From DATEOR01 sp036279015 (GTDB lineage: Bacteria > Actinomycetota > Thermoleophilia > Gaiellales > Gaiellaceae): a stretch of 64,000 bases of DNA. The stretch is taken from positions 84,357-148,356 of the forward strand of contig DASUJY010000074.1 in NCBI GenBank assembly GCA_036279015.1, in the 5' to 3' direction. Shown piece by piece: positions 8,978 through 18,283 of the stretch. Within the stretch, counting starts at the first letter, position 1. Each line of letters begins with the position of its first letter. The notes below the pieces were generated by a model. It was not told the DNA's origin. It saw only the letters and a list, made by a program, of their open reading frames with translations, and did no database searches. Made by a program: the position numbers and the translations under genes.

Positions 8978-10480
8978 CTAGCCCCCGCCCCCCTCTGTGG
9001 AGGCGTCTGCGGGCCGTTCGTCCGCGAGCCGGCGCGCGGCCTCGACGAGGCCGAGGAACGTGCCCACGACGAACGCGACGCGGTAGAAGAAGAAGCCCTG
9101 GTCGACGTAGCCCTCGAAGGCGTAGCCGAGGAGGAGCCCGGCGCCGACGGCGCCGATGACCGCGAGCTCGCGATCGGCGACGCGTGCGAGCCGGCAGGCG
9201 CCGACGATCCCGAGGCCCAGCATCGACCAGAAGGCCAAGCTGCCGAGGAAGCCCGTGCGCATGAGGATGTAGAGAACGCCGTTGTGCGGGATGTAGGCGA
9301 TGAGCGGATCGATGGAGCTGATGTCGGCGATCGGGAGCCGGTAGTCGATCGGCACGCCGAAGCCCTTCCCCAGCGGGCCGGCCTCGCGGATGTTGAGCTT
9401 GAGGTTCTCCTCTTCCTGGATGCGGTAGAGATCCGAGGACTCGTCGCGCGGGCTCGGAGAGATCAGCGAGTGGACGGCGCGCGCGGGCTGTGCGAAGCCG
9501 CCGGTGTTGTTCCAGAAGGCGGGCAGGTAGATCGCCAGCCCGACCGCGAGCGCCCCGACCAGTGCCCCGACCACCTTGCGCCGCTCGGGAACCGCGACGA
9601 GCGTGACGAGGAGGACGACGATGACGCCGGCGGCGAGGACGACCCAGGCCGCCCGCCGGCTATTCGCAAGGTCGGCGGCGAGGACGAAGGGGGCGACCGC
9701 GGTCGCGGTCGTCCTCAGCCTCCCCGGAAGGTCGAAGAGCCAGAGTGCCACGACGAGCATCAGCAGGAGCGCGAAGAAGACCGCTTCCTCGTGCGCGAGA
9801 ACGGCTTCGGGCCGCACCGGCAGATGGCGAATCGAGAGGAAGATGAGGAGGCCCTGCCCTGCCTTGAAGCCGATCGTGACGACCAGCGCCCAGAGGATCG
9901 CGCGCACCGCCGAGCGTTTCGTCACAAGGGTGGAGGCAAGCAGGAACGTCGCCAGCAGGTAGGCGTAGGGGCGCGCCTCGGTGAACGCGAAGCGGATGTC
10001 ACCGCCGTGCGCCCGGCCGACCAAGATCCCGAGGAGGACGACGCCGACGAGGGCGTAGAGGGCCTTGGCGAGCGGTGTCCCTGGCAACGCACGTACCTCC
10101 CCTGTGCCGGCCTTGAGGACGTAGACGCTGCCGATGAGGAGAAGGAGGAGGTCCGCGGGGCTGATGTGGAGGCTGCCGATTCCGTGGAAGAGCGGGATCT
10201 GCGCCGTCGCCGCGCCCGCGCGCGGGCCGACCGTGTACCCGAACTGCTCGACGAGGAGTGCTCCCGTGAGCAGGACCGTCGGTCCGAATTCGGGCTTCTG
10301 CCAGAGGAAGATCGGGAGGAGGACGATGGCGATCACGAGCACGGCGGCGCGATGGCCGCTCGCCATCAGCTGCCCGGCGACGAGCCCCGAGACCACGGCG
10401 CCGCCGCCGACGAGGGCGCCGATGCCTATCACCGGCCCGCGTCCGCCGACCGGCAGGGCGCGGGCCGTCAGGGACGTCAC
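8978..10480 (-). CDS. O-antigen polymerase/ligase-like membrane protein (Wzy/WaaL family)
   Basis: 500 residues from a GTG at 10480 whose GTGA overlaps the stop of the 47-residue gene. The frame stays open upstream, but that part covers the preceding genes. About eleven membrane helices are visible, with a large extracytoplasmic loop (about 325-400) containing Arg/Asp/Glu-rich sequence and IPHNGVLYILMRTGFLG, the His-Asn pattern seen in the Wzy_C (O-antigen ligase) family. The likely role is polymerisation of flipped repeat units. It ends directly at an intrinsic terminator. Confidence 0.82.
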   Translation of the reverse strand: MTSLTARALPVGGRGPVIGIGALVGGGAVVSGLVAGQLMASGHRAAVLVIAIVLLPIFLWQKPEFGPTVLLTGALLVEQFGYTVGPRAGAATAQIPLFHGIGSLHISPADLLLLLIGSVYVLKAGTGEVRALPGTPLAKALYALVGVVLLGILVGRAHGGDIRFAFTEARPYAYLLATFLLASTLVTKRSAVRAILWALVVTIGFKAGQGLLIFLSIRHLPVRPEAVLAHEEAVFFALLLMLVVALWLFDLPGRLRTTATAVAPFVLAADLANSRRAAWVVLAAGVIVVLLVTLVAVPERRKVVGALVGALAVGLAIYLPAFWNNTGGFAQPARAVHSLISPSPRDESSDLYRIQEEENLKLNIREAGPLGKGFGVPIDYRLPIADISSIDPLIAYIPHNGVLYILMRTGFLGSLAFWSMLGLGIVGACRLARVADRELAVIGAVGAGLLLGYAFEGYVDQGFFFYRVAFVVGTFLGLVEAARRLADERPADASTEGGGG

Positions 10481-10620
10481 AGCGATCCCGCCTTCACGCT
10501 CACGTAGGCCAGGACGACGGCCGTCAGCCCGGCTGCGTAACGCGCCGCTCGGCGCGTGTCGATCGGGCTGAGTCCCAGGGCGATGTACGCGACCAGGAGG
10601 AGCAGGCCCCAGCGGGTCAC
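10477..10620 (-). CDS. 47-residue two-helix membrane protein, coupled between wzz-like and wzy-like genes
   Basis: GTG start at 10620 overlaps the TGA of the Wzz gene (GTGA), and its TGA stop overlaps the GTG start of the Wzy-like gene (GTGA). The product has two hydrophobic stretches (about residues 4-18 and 26-45) separated by a polar turn with SPIDTRRAARY. No family is recognised. Double 4-base coupling strongly supports translation. By position it may be an accessory subunit of the Wzz-Wzy export machine (inference). Confidence 0.72.
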   Translation of the reverse strand: MTRWGLLLLVAYIALGLSPIDTRRAARYAAGLTAVVLAYVSVKAGSL

Positions 10621-11729
10621 TTGCGCCGGCGCGCCTTGCGCGAGCGGCGAGCGCCCGCGGGCCGCCCCCCGACGGCTTTCCCTGCAGCGGCCTCCTTCTG
10701 GACGCCGGCCGGCTCGGCCACGGCTCCCTCGCCCGCAGCTTCCTGGCCGACCGCCTGGGCCACGGCCTGCACCAGGTCGCGTCCGTTGTGACCGTTCGTC
10801 GAAACCGCCGCCTCTGGATCGCCGGGCCCACCCGAAAGCCGGAAGCCGCGCGTCCGGGAGGTCAGCACGACGATGCCGAGGATGCTGAACACGGCACCGC
10901 CGAACAGTCCCGCGAACATCGTCATCGCGATCCGCCGCTTTCCCTGCGTCGAGCCGAGCGGTAGGCGCGGCTGGTCGAGAACCCGCAGGGTGTTCTCGGC
11001 GCCCTGCGCGAGCCCCGCCAGAGCCTCGTTCAGCGTCTGCGTCGCAGTCCCGAGCGCGGTCTCGGCGCTCTGGGCGTTCTGCGCGAGGGCGTTGAACTGG
11101 GGATCGGAGGCGCCCGCCCCCGGATGCAGCTCGCGGTAGCCGCGCAGGGCAGCGGTCGCCGTCTGGAGTACGTCCGAGGCCGCCTTGACGCGCGTCCGCG
11201 CGGCTGCCAGCGCGTCGCGCCGGAGGGAGTTGCTCTGCTTCTCGAACTCGTCGAGGATCACGCGGAGCGTGGCGACGGCGAGCTGGGGAGAGGGCCCGTC
11301 GAACTTGATCTGGAGGACGTGCGGCCCCTGCACGCTCGAGGTCACGCGACTGGGGCCGAGCGCCGTCGCGATCCGCTCGTCCATCGTCGGCGTCCCCCTC
11401 ATCTTGCCGAGGAGTGCGCCCGGCCCCCAGCCCGCCGAGGGGTGCTCCTCGAGGTAATCCCCGAGCGGGCCCTGGTTGGCAATTGTCTTCGCGAAGTACT
11501 CCGTCCGCAGAAGCTCGTTGAGCATCGTCTGGCCGTCGGCGGCAGGCGACGGCGCACCGAGCGCCTGGTAGGTCGTGCCACCGGTCGTGTCGAGCCAGAG
11601 GCCCGAGGTCGAGCGGTAGAGCTTCTGCGCTCCGAGCGCCGACCAGAGAGCGATGAAGCCCGCCACGGCGATCGGGACGAGGAAAAGAGCCCGATGCCGG
11701 CGGAACGTTTGGATGTAGGCCGGGTTCAT
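10617..11729 (-). CDS. Wzz-type polysaccharide chain-length determinant
   Basis: 370 residues. Topology is that of polysaccharide co-polymerases: a first membrane helix at about 14-34, a long periplasmic/extracytoplasmic region with a coiled coil (about 160-235), and a second helix at about 268-290. The cytoplasmic tail (295-370) is Ala/Gly/Glu-rich and ends in a very basic RRSRKARRRK cluster. No kinase domain or Tyr cluster is present, so this is not a fused BY-kinase. It heads a coupled trio with the 47-residue protein and the polymerase. Confidence 0.8.
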   Translation of the reverse strand: MNPAYIQTFRRHRALFLVPIAVAGFIALWSALGAQKLYRSTSGLWLDTTGGTTYQALGAPSPAADGQTMLNELLRTEYFAKTIANQGPLGDYLEEHPSAGWGPGALLGKMRGTPTMDERIATALGPSRVTSSVQGPHVLQIKFDGPSPQLAVATLRVILDEFEKQSNSLRRDALAAARTRVKAASDVLQTATAALRGYRELHPGAGASDPQFNALAQNAQSAETALGTATQTLNEALAGLAQGAENTLRVLDQPRLPLGSTQGKRRIAMTMFAGLFGGAVFSILGIVVLTSRTRGFRLSGGPGDPEAAVSTNGHNGRDLVQAVAQAVGQEAAGEGAVAEPAGVQKEAAAGKAVGGRPAGARRSRKARRRK

Positions 11730-11833
11730 GTGCGGCGTTGTCCCGCACTCAATGGTGGCCTTCTCGGCTCCCTCTTGTTACTCACCATTCGACCAGTTCA
11801 GGGGGAGGCGAGGACCGCGGTCCAGGGCAGAGT

Positions 11834-13210
11834 TCAGGACCCGGTAGGGCCTGCCGTCCGAGGTGTGGGGTCGAAGACGACGCCCTCCTCCCCCACCCGC
11901 GCGGTCCCGTCGACGAGGTCCGGGTCGTTCCCTCGGTCCCTGCGCCGCCACCAGGATGCGACCTCGCGCGGGAGCGCGTGCCAGAGGCTTTCCCGCTCGC
12001 GCGCGAAGTCGAGGAAATCCACGTAGAGGCGCCTCCTGTCCCGGTCTCCGAGATACCCCGGGTCCGGGTGAGTGAGCATCTGCGCGAGCCCGCTCAGCTC
12101 CTCGATCCGCTCGAGCTGCGCGCGCCACAGATCGGCCGTGCGCTCGCCGAGGAGCGTGAAGAGCGTGTGGTCCTGCGGCATCGTGTAGGGCAGCTCGACG
12201 ATGTCGCCGAGGAAGTAGGGCCAGAGCGAGGAACAACCGCCCGGCTGGGGCTCGAACGGATCGGAGTGCGGCACCGAGCAGTCGTATTCGAAGGGCAGGT
12301 CTCCAAGCCAGTCGATCACGCGATGAGTCGCGGGCGAGCGGAAGCCGACGGCGCCGAGGCGCGCGGCCATGTCGCGAAGCGCGGGCTGCTGCTCCTCGAA
12401 CACCTGGCGGGACGAGAAGAGCGAACGGTCGTGGTAGACGCCGTGAACCCCCAGCTCGAAGCCCCGCGCAGCGAGCTCTCGGACGATCCCCCAGTCGATC
12501 GGGTACCAGTCGGCGACGAGGTTGAAGGAGGAGCGGAACCCCCGCGACTCTTCGAGGTCGGCGAGCTCGACCGCCAGCCGCAGGCCGTCGGCGCTCTCGA
12601 CGTCGTGCGTGAGGATGAGCGCGGCCCGTCGCCCACGCGGCCAGAACCACCGAAACGGAAGCTCGCCAGTCCCCGCGCTCAACAGGTGACAGCTGGCGTA
12701 GAAGCCCAGCAGGCGGGAGACGCTCGTGTCGAGCGGCCAGCGCGGAAACTCGGGATCGCGCTGCCTGCGAACCAGGCGGCGCCGCGCCCGTAGCTGCACG
12801 GACCGCGGAACGAAGCGCTTGACGAGGTAGAAGAGCGCGAGCTGGCGCTCGGAGAGAGCGCGCGGGCGCTCCACGGCGCGCCAGCGCTCCTCGACGTAGC
12901 TCGAGTAGGCCTCGGCGAGGCTGAACGGCACGCCGACGCGGCCCGTCTCCGGATCGAGCCGAGCCGAGAGCGTAGTTCCGTCCGCGAGCTCGAACCGCTC
13001 GAGGGCGTCCCCGATGCCGTCGTCGCGCCCTGGGCGGGCGAGCACCCGCCACTCGCCGGAACGGAGCCAGACGGGAGCGCCGACGCCCGGAGCGTCGACG
13101 ACGAGCCCGGATGACGAGAGCGGCGCGAGCAGCCGATCGAGCGGGGAACGGGCTTCCCCCGCTCGCTCGGGGTCACCCCTGCTACTGAGCGGTAAAGCGG
13201 GCGAGGACAT
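11834..13210 (-). CDS. Polysaccharide deacetylase-like protein (CE4/NodB fold)
   Basis: 458 residues. The catalytic region lies in the second half: LILTHDVESADG supplies the metal-binding/catalytic Asp (motif 1), ELGVHGVYHDRSLF has the His-x3-His metal pair (motif 2) and FRSPATHR corresponds to motif 3. The N-terminal 190 residues are a specific domain without signal peptide or clear membrane helix, so it probably acts on lipid-linked precursors inside the cell (inference). Its start overlaps the last 29 bases of the giant secreted-protein gene, so they are cotranscribed. Confidence 0.75.
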   Translation of the reverse strand: MSSPALPLSSRGDPERAGEARSPLDRLLAPLSSSGLVVDAPGVGAPVWLRSGEWRVLARPGRDDGIGDALERFELADGTTLSARLDPETGRVGVPFSLAEAYSSYVEERWRAVERPRALSERQLALFYLVKRFVPRSVQLRARRRLVRRQRDPEFPRWPLDTSVSRLLGFYASCHLLSAGTGELPFRWFWPRGRRAALILTHDVESADGLRLAVELADLEESRGFRSSFNLVADWYPIDWGIVRELAARGFELGVHGVYHDRSLFSSRQVFEEQQPALRDMAARLGAVGFRSPATHRVIDWLGDLPFEYDCSVPHSDPFEPQPGGCSSLWPYFLGDIVELPYTMPQDHTLFTLLGERTADLWRAQLERIEELSGLAQMLTHPDPGYLGDRDRRRLYVDFLDFARERESLWHALPREVASWWRRRDRGNDPDLVDGTARVGEEGVVFDPTPRTAGPTGS

Positions 13211-16200
13211 TGGCGGTCACGCGTTGCACTCCGGGATCGACGAGCGCCGCCCCGCCGGCGAACCCGTCCACGCCCCAGCACCACTCGATCGTCCCCGCCG
13301 CGAAGACCATCGCGCCGCTCGGTGCCGTGTAGATCGAGGAGTTCGCCGTGTCGGTCTGCCCGTTCTCGGTGTTGAGGACCGGCGAGTTCGAGAGCGGCAC
13401 GAGGTTCGCCGGCGTGTTGGCGTCGTTCCAGAGGTGGTCGTACTCGTAGCCGACGATCCCGCGAACGTGGGTGCCGTTCACCCAGCCCGTGCCCTCGTAG
13501 ACCCAGTGCTGCGCGTTGTCGACGACGTAGTCGACGCTCGCGCCCTCCGGCTCGCCGCCGAACATGACGCCGATCATCTTCTCCTCCGGCCTGCCGACGA
13601 GCGGATCCCGCCAGACGCTCGTGAGAACGGAGTTGTCGACGTTCAACATCGGATCGGGCCCCGGGAAGGTCGTGTCGGTCGCGAAGTCCTTGTAGCCGAC
13701 GAGCACGCGGTTGGGGACACCGGCCGCGTTCGGCTCGTAGCGCACCTGCCAGTACGACTCGTTCCCGGCGAAAAAGGCCGCGTTCATGCCGCCCGCAATG
13801 CTCGCCTCGACGTGGTCGCGCATCCCCTTCGACCAGTACTCATCGTGACCGACCGAGAGGAAGACGTCGTGGTTCAGGAGCGGGTTGCGGTTCAGGTTGG
13901 TGTCGAGGTTGCTCGTGTAGGTGACGTCGTAGCCGTTCTTCTCGAGCCAGCGCACGAGCGGGTACTCGAACCGGAGGAAGTCGCCCGTCCCGTTTCCGTT
14001 CACGAACGGGCGGTCGAACGAGACCTTCATCGCGTGCGGGCCGCCGAAGCTCGTGTAGTTGTTGTAGAGGCTCGTGCCGCCGTAGGTGTTGTAGGCCTGC
14101 CACGTGTTCTCGCTCGTCTGGAAGTCGATCGGCTCGTGCCCGCCGTCGTTTCGGACGACGAAGGTGATGAAGGACCCGTAGCCGTTCGAGGCCTTGAGGC
14201 GCGCGAGATAGACGCCGGACGTCCAGGTCGACGAGGTGGTGAGCGTCGCCGTGCGCGACCAGTTCTCGGCGACCATGCCGGTGACGGGATCGGGTTGCGT
14301 CTTCGGCTGGTCGACCCCGGGAAAGACGCCGAGCGACTGCACGAGACGGGCGCCGGCGCCGCCGTACCAACCCATCCGGAAGACGTCGATCGTGACGTTC
14401 GCCGCCGTGGTCGTCACGTAGAAGTCGATCGACTGTCCGTGGTCGATGCTGATGCTCGATCCATAGCCGGAAAGCTGGGCAGGATCGGACGGCGGCGCCA
14501 CGTCTCCCCAGTTCGGATCGCCGGCGATCCGGTTCTCGAACTGGACGCCGTTCAAGGGTGCGGGCGTGACGGGCGCCGAGGCCTCGGAGTCGGCTCCCGT
14601 TCCGACGGGGTTCGTAGCGGCCACGGTGAACGTGTACGCCGTGCCGTTCGTGAGGCCGCCGACGGTGTAGCCGGTAGCCGGCGAGCCGGTGTCGATCGGG
14701 GTCTGGGCGTTCGATCCGATGTACGGAGTGATCCTGTAGCTCGTGATCGCGCTCCCGCCCGTCGTCGGAGCGTTCCAGCTGAGAGCGACGACCTGGTCGC
14801 CCGAGATGCCCGAGACACCGCTCGGCGCCCCGGGAACCACCGTCTGCGTCACGGCCGACGCCCACACCGTGACGTCGTCGAAGTCGACGTCGTTCGCCCC
14901 GTCGTTCCAGAGCTGCAGGCGCTGGAGGTTGGCCGAGCGGTTGTAGTCGCCGCTCACGCCCCAGTCCGGCTGTGTCGCCCCGTTCAGGTGGATGCGGGCG
15001 CCGCCCGTGGCCGTCGCCGTGTACTCGATCTCGACCTTGACCCACGCGCCGGTGGGAGCCGAGCCGATCCCCGTGAAGATCTCGGTGCTACCGGTGTTGC
15101 TGCGGGGGTAGAAGAGGAAGCCGCCGCGATTACCGTCGTAGAAGAGGCCCCACATTACCTGGCTGCTCGACTGATCCCTCGCTTCGGCGACCTCCTGGAT
15201 CCCGGCCGCCGAGCCGATCCTCACCCAGAAGCTCGTCAACGTATCCGCCTGCGCGGAGCTGAGCGTCTTCACGACGACGCCGTACTGCCCGGGATCGTTG
15301 TGCAGCCGCAGTCCGTACGAGCCCGCATGCGCAGACGCTCCTGTGACGCTGATCGTTCCCGTGCCAACGGCGACGTTCCAGGCACTGGTCGTACCGGTCT
15401 CGAACCCGTCCGCGAAGACGGCGTCGTTGAAGCGGGAGACGGGGGTGACGGCAGCGCTCGCCGCGGAATCGGGCCCCGTCCCGGCCTTGTTCTGCGCCGC
15501 GACGGTGAATGTGTACGCCGTCCCGTTGTCGAGGTTCTCGACCGTGTAGCCGGTGGCGGCGGAGCCCGTCTTGACAGTTGGCTGCGCGTTGCCGTTCGCG
15601 TAGGGCGTGATCCTGTAGCCGGTGACGGGCGCGCCGCCGTCGTCGGAGGGCGCGGTCCAGCTGAGGGCGACCGAGTGGTCTCCCGCCGTCCCCGTCACGT
15701 CTGTCGGAGCTCCGGGCTTGTCGGCGCCCGTGGGCGTCACGATCGCCGAGGGAGTCGACTCGGGCCCGGTGCCGCTCTCGTTCGTGGCGGCGACCGTGAA
15801 GACGTAGTCGCTCTCGTTCGCGAGCCCGGTGACCGTGGACGCCGTCTCCGCTGAGCCGGTCTGGATCGGAGCCTGGGCGCTGCCGCCGAGGTACGGCGTC
15901 ACGACGTAGCCCGTGATCGGCGCGCCGCCGTCGTCGGCCGGTGCAGTCCAGGAGAGGTTGACGGTGGCGTTGCCGGGAGCGCCCTCGACGTCCTTCGGGG
16001 CTCCGGGCACGCTCACCGGCGCGCCGACCGAGACGTCGTCGAAGTCGACGGTGCTCGCCGCATCGTTCCAGAGCTGGATCTTCCGCAGGTTCGAGGAGCG
16101 CGTGTAGTCGCCGCTCACCCCCCACGTCATGCTCGTCTGGTCGTTGACGTAGAGCTGCGCGCCGCCGGCAGGCGTCGCGTCGTACCGGACCTCGACCTTG

Positions 16201-17921
16201 ACCCACGCGCCGGCGGCCACCGAGCCGTTGCCGGTGAAGATCTCCGTCGCGTGGGTCCCGTCCCGGGGGTAGAACCAGAAGCCGTGACGCGCCGCGTCGT
16301 AGAAGAGGCTCCACATCTGCGCGCTGCTCGACCCGTCGCGGGCCTCCGCTACTTCCTGCACGCCCCCGGTCGCCGCGATCCGCGTCCAGAAGGTCGTCGA
16401 GCTCTCGGGCAGGGCCGTGCCGATGTCCGCGACGGCGATTCCCCACTGACCGGTCGCGTTGTCGAGGCGCAACCCGTAGGAGCCCGCGTGCGCCGCCGCG
16501 CCGGTGACGACCGCCGACCCGACCCCGTCGACCGACCAGCGGCTCGCGGACCCCGACTCGAATCCCTCCGAGAACATCACCCGCGGATACCCCGAGCTCG
16601 GCGGAAGGGGCGGCCCGGGCGTCAGGACCGGTGACGGCGCGGACGCCTGGCCAGTGCCGACGCTGTTCGTCGCCGCGACCGTGAACGTATACGCAGTCCC
16701 GTTCGTCAGCCCGCTCACCGTGAAGCTCGTGCCGGCGGAGCCCGTGTCGATCGGCGTCTGCGCGTTCACACCGACGTAGGGCGTGATTCGATAGCTGGTG
16801 ATCGCAGCACCGCCATCCGAGCCGGGCGCGCTCCAGTTCAACGAAACAGAACGGTCTCCCGGAGTCCCAGACACCCCGGTGGGCGCGCCGGGAGCGCTCG
16901 CCTGCGCGGTCGGCGTCAGGGCGCCCGAGGGCGCCGAAGGCTGCCCGGTTCCGACGCTGTTCGTCGCCGCGACCGTGAACGTGTACGCCGTCCCGTTCGT
17001 CAGCCCGTTCACCGTGAAGCTCGTGCCTGCCGAGCCCGTGTCGATCGGCGCCTGGGCATTCGCGCCGACGTAGGGCGTGATCCGATAGCTCGTGACCTCG
17101 GCGCCGCCGTCCGAACCCGGCGCGCTCCAGCTCAACGACACCGAGCGGTCACCCGGTGTCCCGGACAAGCCGGTCGGAGCGCCGGGAGCGCTCGTCTGCA
17201 CAGCCGGCGTGGCCACGGAGACGCCGTCGAAGTCGACGGTGTTCGGCGCGTCGTTCCAGAGCTGGAGCTCCTGGAGGTCGCTCGAGCGGGTGAAGTCGCC
17301 GCTCACGCCCCATTCAGGCCGTGTCTCGCCGTTGACGTAGAGCTGCGCGCCACCGGTCGGCGTCGCCGTGTAGAGGATCGTGACGTCCAGCCAGGTGCCG
17401 ACGGGCGCGCTCCCGGCGCCCGTGAAGATCTCGGTCGCGCCGCTTCCACTCCGCGGATAGAACCAGAGTGCCTGCCGGCCGGCGTCGTAGAGGAGGCCCC
17501 ACATCTGCACCGACCTCGACGCGTTCCGCGCCTCGGCGATCTCCTGGAACCCGGCCGCCGACTCGACCCGCACGGAGAAGGACACCGAGCTGTCGACCAC
17601 TGCCGCGTCGAGGCGCTTCGAGGCGATTCCGAACTGCCCGCTCGCGTTGGCGAGGCGGAGCCCAAACGAGCCCGCGTGAGCAGCGGCCGCCTCGGCGCTC
17701 GCCGCTCCGTTGCCGCCGATCGTCCAGTCGTTCAGCGAGCCGGACTCGAATCCATCGGAGAAGACGACATTCGAGTACGCGGAGGGCGAGCCCGTCGCGG
17801 CGGGCGCCTGCCGGGCGCTGCCGGCGACGACCACGAGAAGACAGGCGAGCAGCGCCGCGCCGACCGCCTTCCTGGAGGCGGGAGGGCTTGTGCGCAGACG
17901 TCGGCTGGCTGCTCGAGCCAT
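13182..17921 (-). CDS. Giant secreted protein: three jelly-roll-like modules, five Fn3 repeats and a C-terminal dimethylformamidase-like domain
   Basis: 1579 residues from the ATG at 17921, which opens a twin-basic signal peptide; an upstream in-frame start at 17996 would only add a polar leader. The order is module 1 (FSDGFESG... DFDGVSV), Fn3-1, Fn3-2, module 2 (FSEGFESG...), Fn3-3, Fn3-4, module 3 (FADGFETG...), Fn3-5, then about 470 residues starting NGVQFENRIAG. The three modules share WGLLYD-, IFTG- and LQLWND-type motifs and look like concanavalin/LamG-type sugar-binding folds. The C-terminal part, with VFRMGWYGG, FLSVGHDEYWS and AGNESYWQVRYE, matches the N,N-dimethylformamidase beta-subunit-like domain (PF20254 family, from memory). 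In this locus a role on the extracellular polysaccharide, perhaps amide cleavage, is inferred. True substrate unknown. Confidence 0.8.
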   Translation of the reverse strand: MARAASRRLRTSPPASRKAVGAALLACLLVVVAGSARQAPAATGSPSAYSNVVFSDGFESGSLNDWTIGGNGAASAEAAAAHAGSFGLRLANASGQFGIASKRLDAAVVDSSVSFSVRVESAAGFQEIAEARNASRSVQMWGLLYDAGRQALWFYPRSGSGATEIFTGAGSAPVGTWLDVTILYTATPTGGAQLYVNGETRPEWGVSGDFTRSSDLQELQLWNDAPNTVDFDGVSVATPAVQTSAPGAPTGLSGTPGDRSVSLSWSAPGSDGGAEVTSYRITPYVGANAQAPIDTGSAGTSFTVNGLTNGTAYTFTVAATNSVGTGQPSAPSGALTPTAQASAPGAPTGVSGTPGDRSVSLNWSAPGSDGGAAITSYRITPYVGVNAQTPIDTGSAGTSFTVSGLTNGTAYTFTVAATNSVGTGQASAPSPVLTPGPPLPPSSGYPRVMFSEGFESGSASRWSVDGVGSAVVTGAAAHAGSYGLRLDNATGQWGIAVADIGTALPESSTTFWTRIAATGGVQEVAEARDGSSSAQMWSLFYDAARHGFWFYPRDGTHATEIFTGNGSVAAGAWVKVEVRYDATPAGGAQLYVNDQTSMTWGVSGDYTRSSNLRKIQLWNDAASTVDFDDVSVGAPVSVPGAPKDVEGAPGNATVNLSWTAPADDGGAPITGYVVTPYLGGSAQAPIQTGSAETASTVTGLANESDYVFTVAATNESGTGPESTPSAIVTPTGADKPGAPTDVTGTAGDHSVALSWTAPSDDGGAPVTGYRITPYANGNAQPTVKTGSAATGYTVENLDNGTAYTFTVAAQNKAGTGPDSAASAAVTPVSRFNDAVFADGFETGTTSAWNVAVGTGTISVTGASAHAGSYGLRLHNDPGQYGVVVKTLSSAQADTLTSFWVRIGSAAGIQEVAEARDQSSSQVMWGLFYDGNRGGFLFYPRSNTGSTEIFTGIGSAPTGAWVKVEIEYTATATGGARIHLNGATQPDWGVSGDYNRSANLQRLQLWNDGANDVDFDDVTVWASAVTQTVVPGAPSGVSGISGDQVVALSWNAPTTGGSAITSYRITPYIGSNAQTPIDTGSPATGYTVGGLTNGTAYTFTVAATNPVGTGADSEASAPVTPAPLNGVQFENRIAGDPNWGDVAPPSDPAQLSGYGSSISIDHGQSIDFYVTTTAANVTIDVFRMGWYGGAGARLVQSLGVFPGVDQPKTQPDPVTGMVAENWSRTATLTTSSTWTSGVYLARLKASNGYGSFITFVVRNDGGHEPIDFQTSENTWQAYNTYGGTSLYNNYTSFGGPHAMKVSFDRPFVNGNGTGDFLRFEYPLVRWLEKNGYDVTYTSNLDTNLNRNPLLNHDVFLSVGHDEYWSKGMRDHVEASIAGGMNAAFFAGNESYWQVRYEPNAAGVPNRVLVGYKDFATDTTFPGPDPMLNVDNSVLTSVWRDPLVGRPEEKMIGVMFGGEPEGASVDYVVDNAQHWVYEGTGWVNGTHVRGIVGYEYDHLWNDANTPANLVPLSNSPVLNTENGQTDTANSSIYTAPSGAMVFAAGTIEWCWGVDGFAGGAALVDPGVQRVTANVLARFTAQ
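16661..17207. repeat. Tandem DNA duplication encoding Fn3 repeats 1 and 2
   Basis: Two blocks, 16661-16913 and 16955-17207, are offset by exactly 294 bases (98 codons). By eye they are close to 90 % identical at DNA level, including long identical runs around the VAATNSVGTGQ and GSAGTSFTV codons. The other Fn3 copies are more diverged. This is a recent in-frame duplication or a gene-conversion tract within the secreted-protein gene. Confidence 0.85.
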
Positions 17922-18283
17922 GAGGCGTGCCGATTCTCGTTGACGCGCGAAGCGGCTTGTACTGGCCGATGGGGCTGTTTCGCGGCGCCACTGCAAGCGC
18001 CGCGAGTGCAGCAGGAAACACGGTCGCGGCGCACGCCTTCCTCACCGAACGGGTGGTGCGCGAAGCTCTCGCCGAGCGCTCCTGACCGCACTCGAAACCC
18101 GCCCGACGCATAGGTCGCGGCCCGCGGACAGGGCGGAAACTGTCCCAATCCTGGCCTGGAACCCGCGGCGGCCACGCCATACGTTTGACGCCAACCTCAT
18201 GCGGGACGACAGCGACGCATTCATGACGAGGACGTGACGCGCTGAGCGCGGTCGAGCACGGAGTTGCCGCACCCCCGCGGCCC
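17922..18283. other. 362-base divergent intergenic region of the exopolysaccharide locus
   Basis: This non-coding stretch separates the leftward secreted-protein gene from the rightward priming transferase. No convincing open frame is present on either strand. A TTGACG hexamer at 18185-18190 could be a -35 for the rightward gene, but no good -10 follows at 16-18 bases. It must hold promoters for both directions; I could not assign them. Confidence 0.6.

Noticed and set aside
13014..15854. A 946-residue open frame on the plus strand inside the giant secreted-protein gene
   Set aside because: It is antisense to a clear multidomain protein, Arg/Val/Asp-rich and without domain logic; a GC-skewed shadow.
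14500..17210. Regular repeats resembling a CRISPR or satellite array
   Set aside because: Spacing is about 294 bases and fully coding (Fn3 domains); no short palindromic repeats or unique spacers, and no cas genes.
18181..18283. TTGACG at 18185 as a promoter for the priming transferase
   Set aside because: No -10-like hexamer at the right distance.
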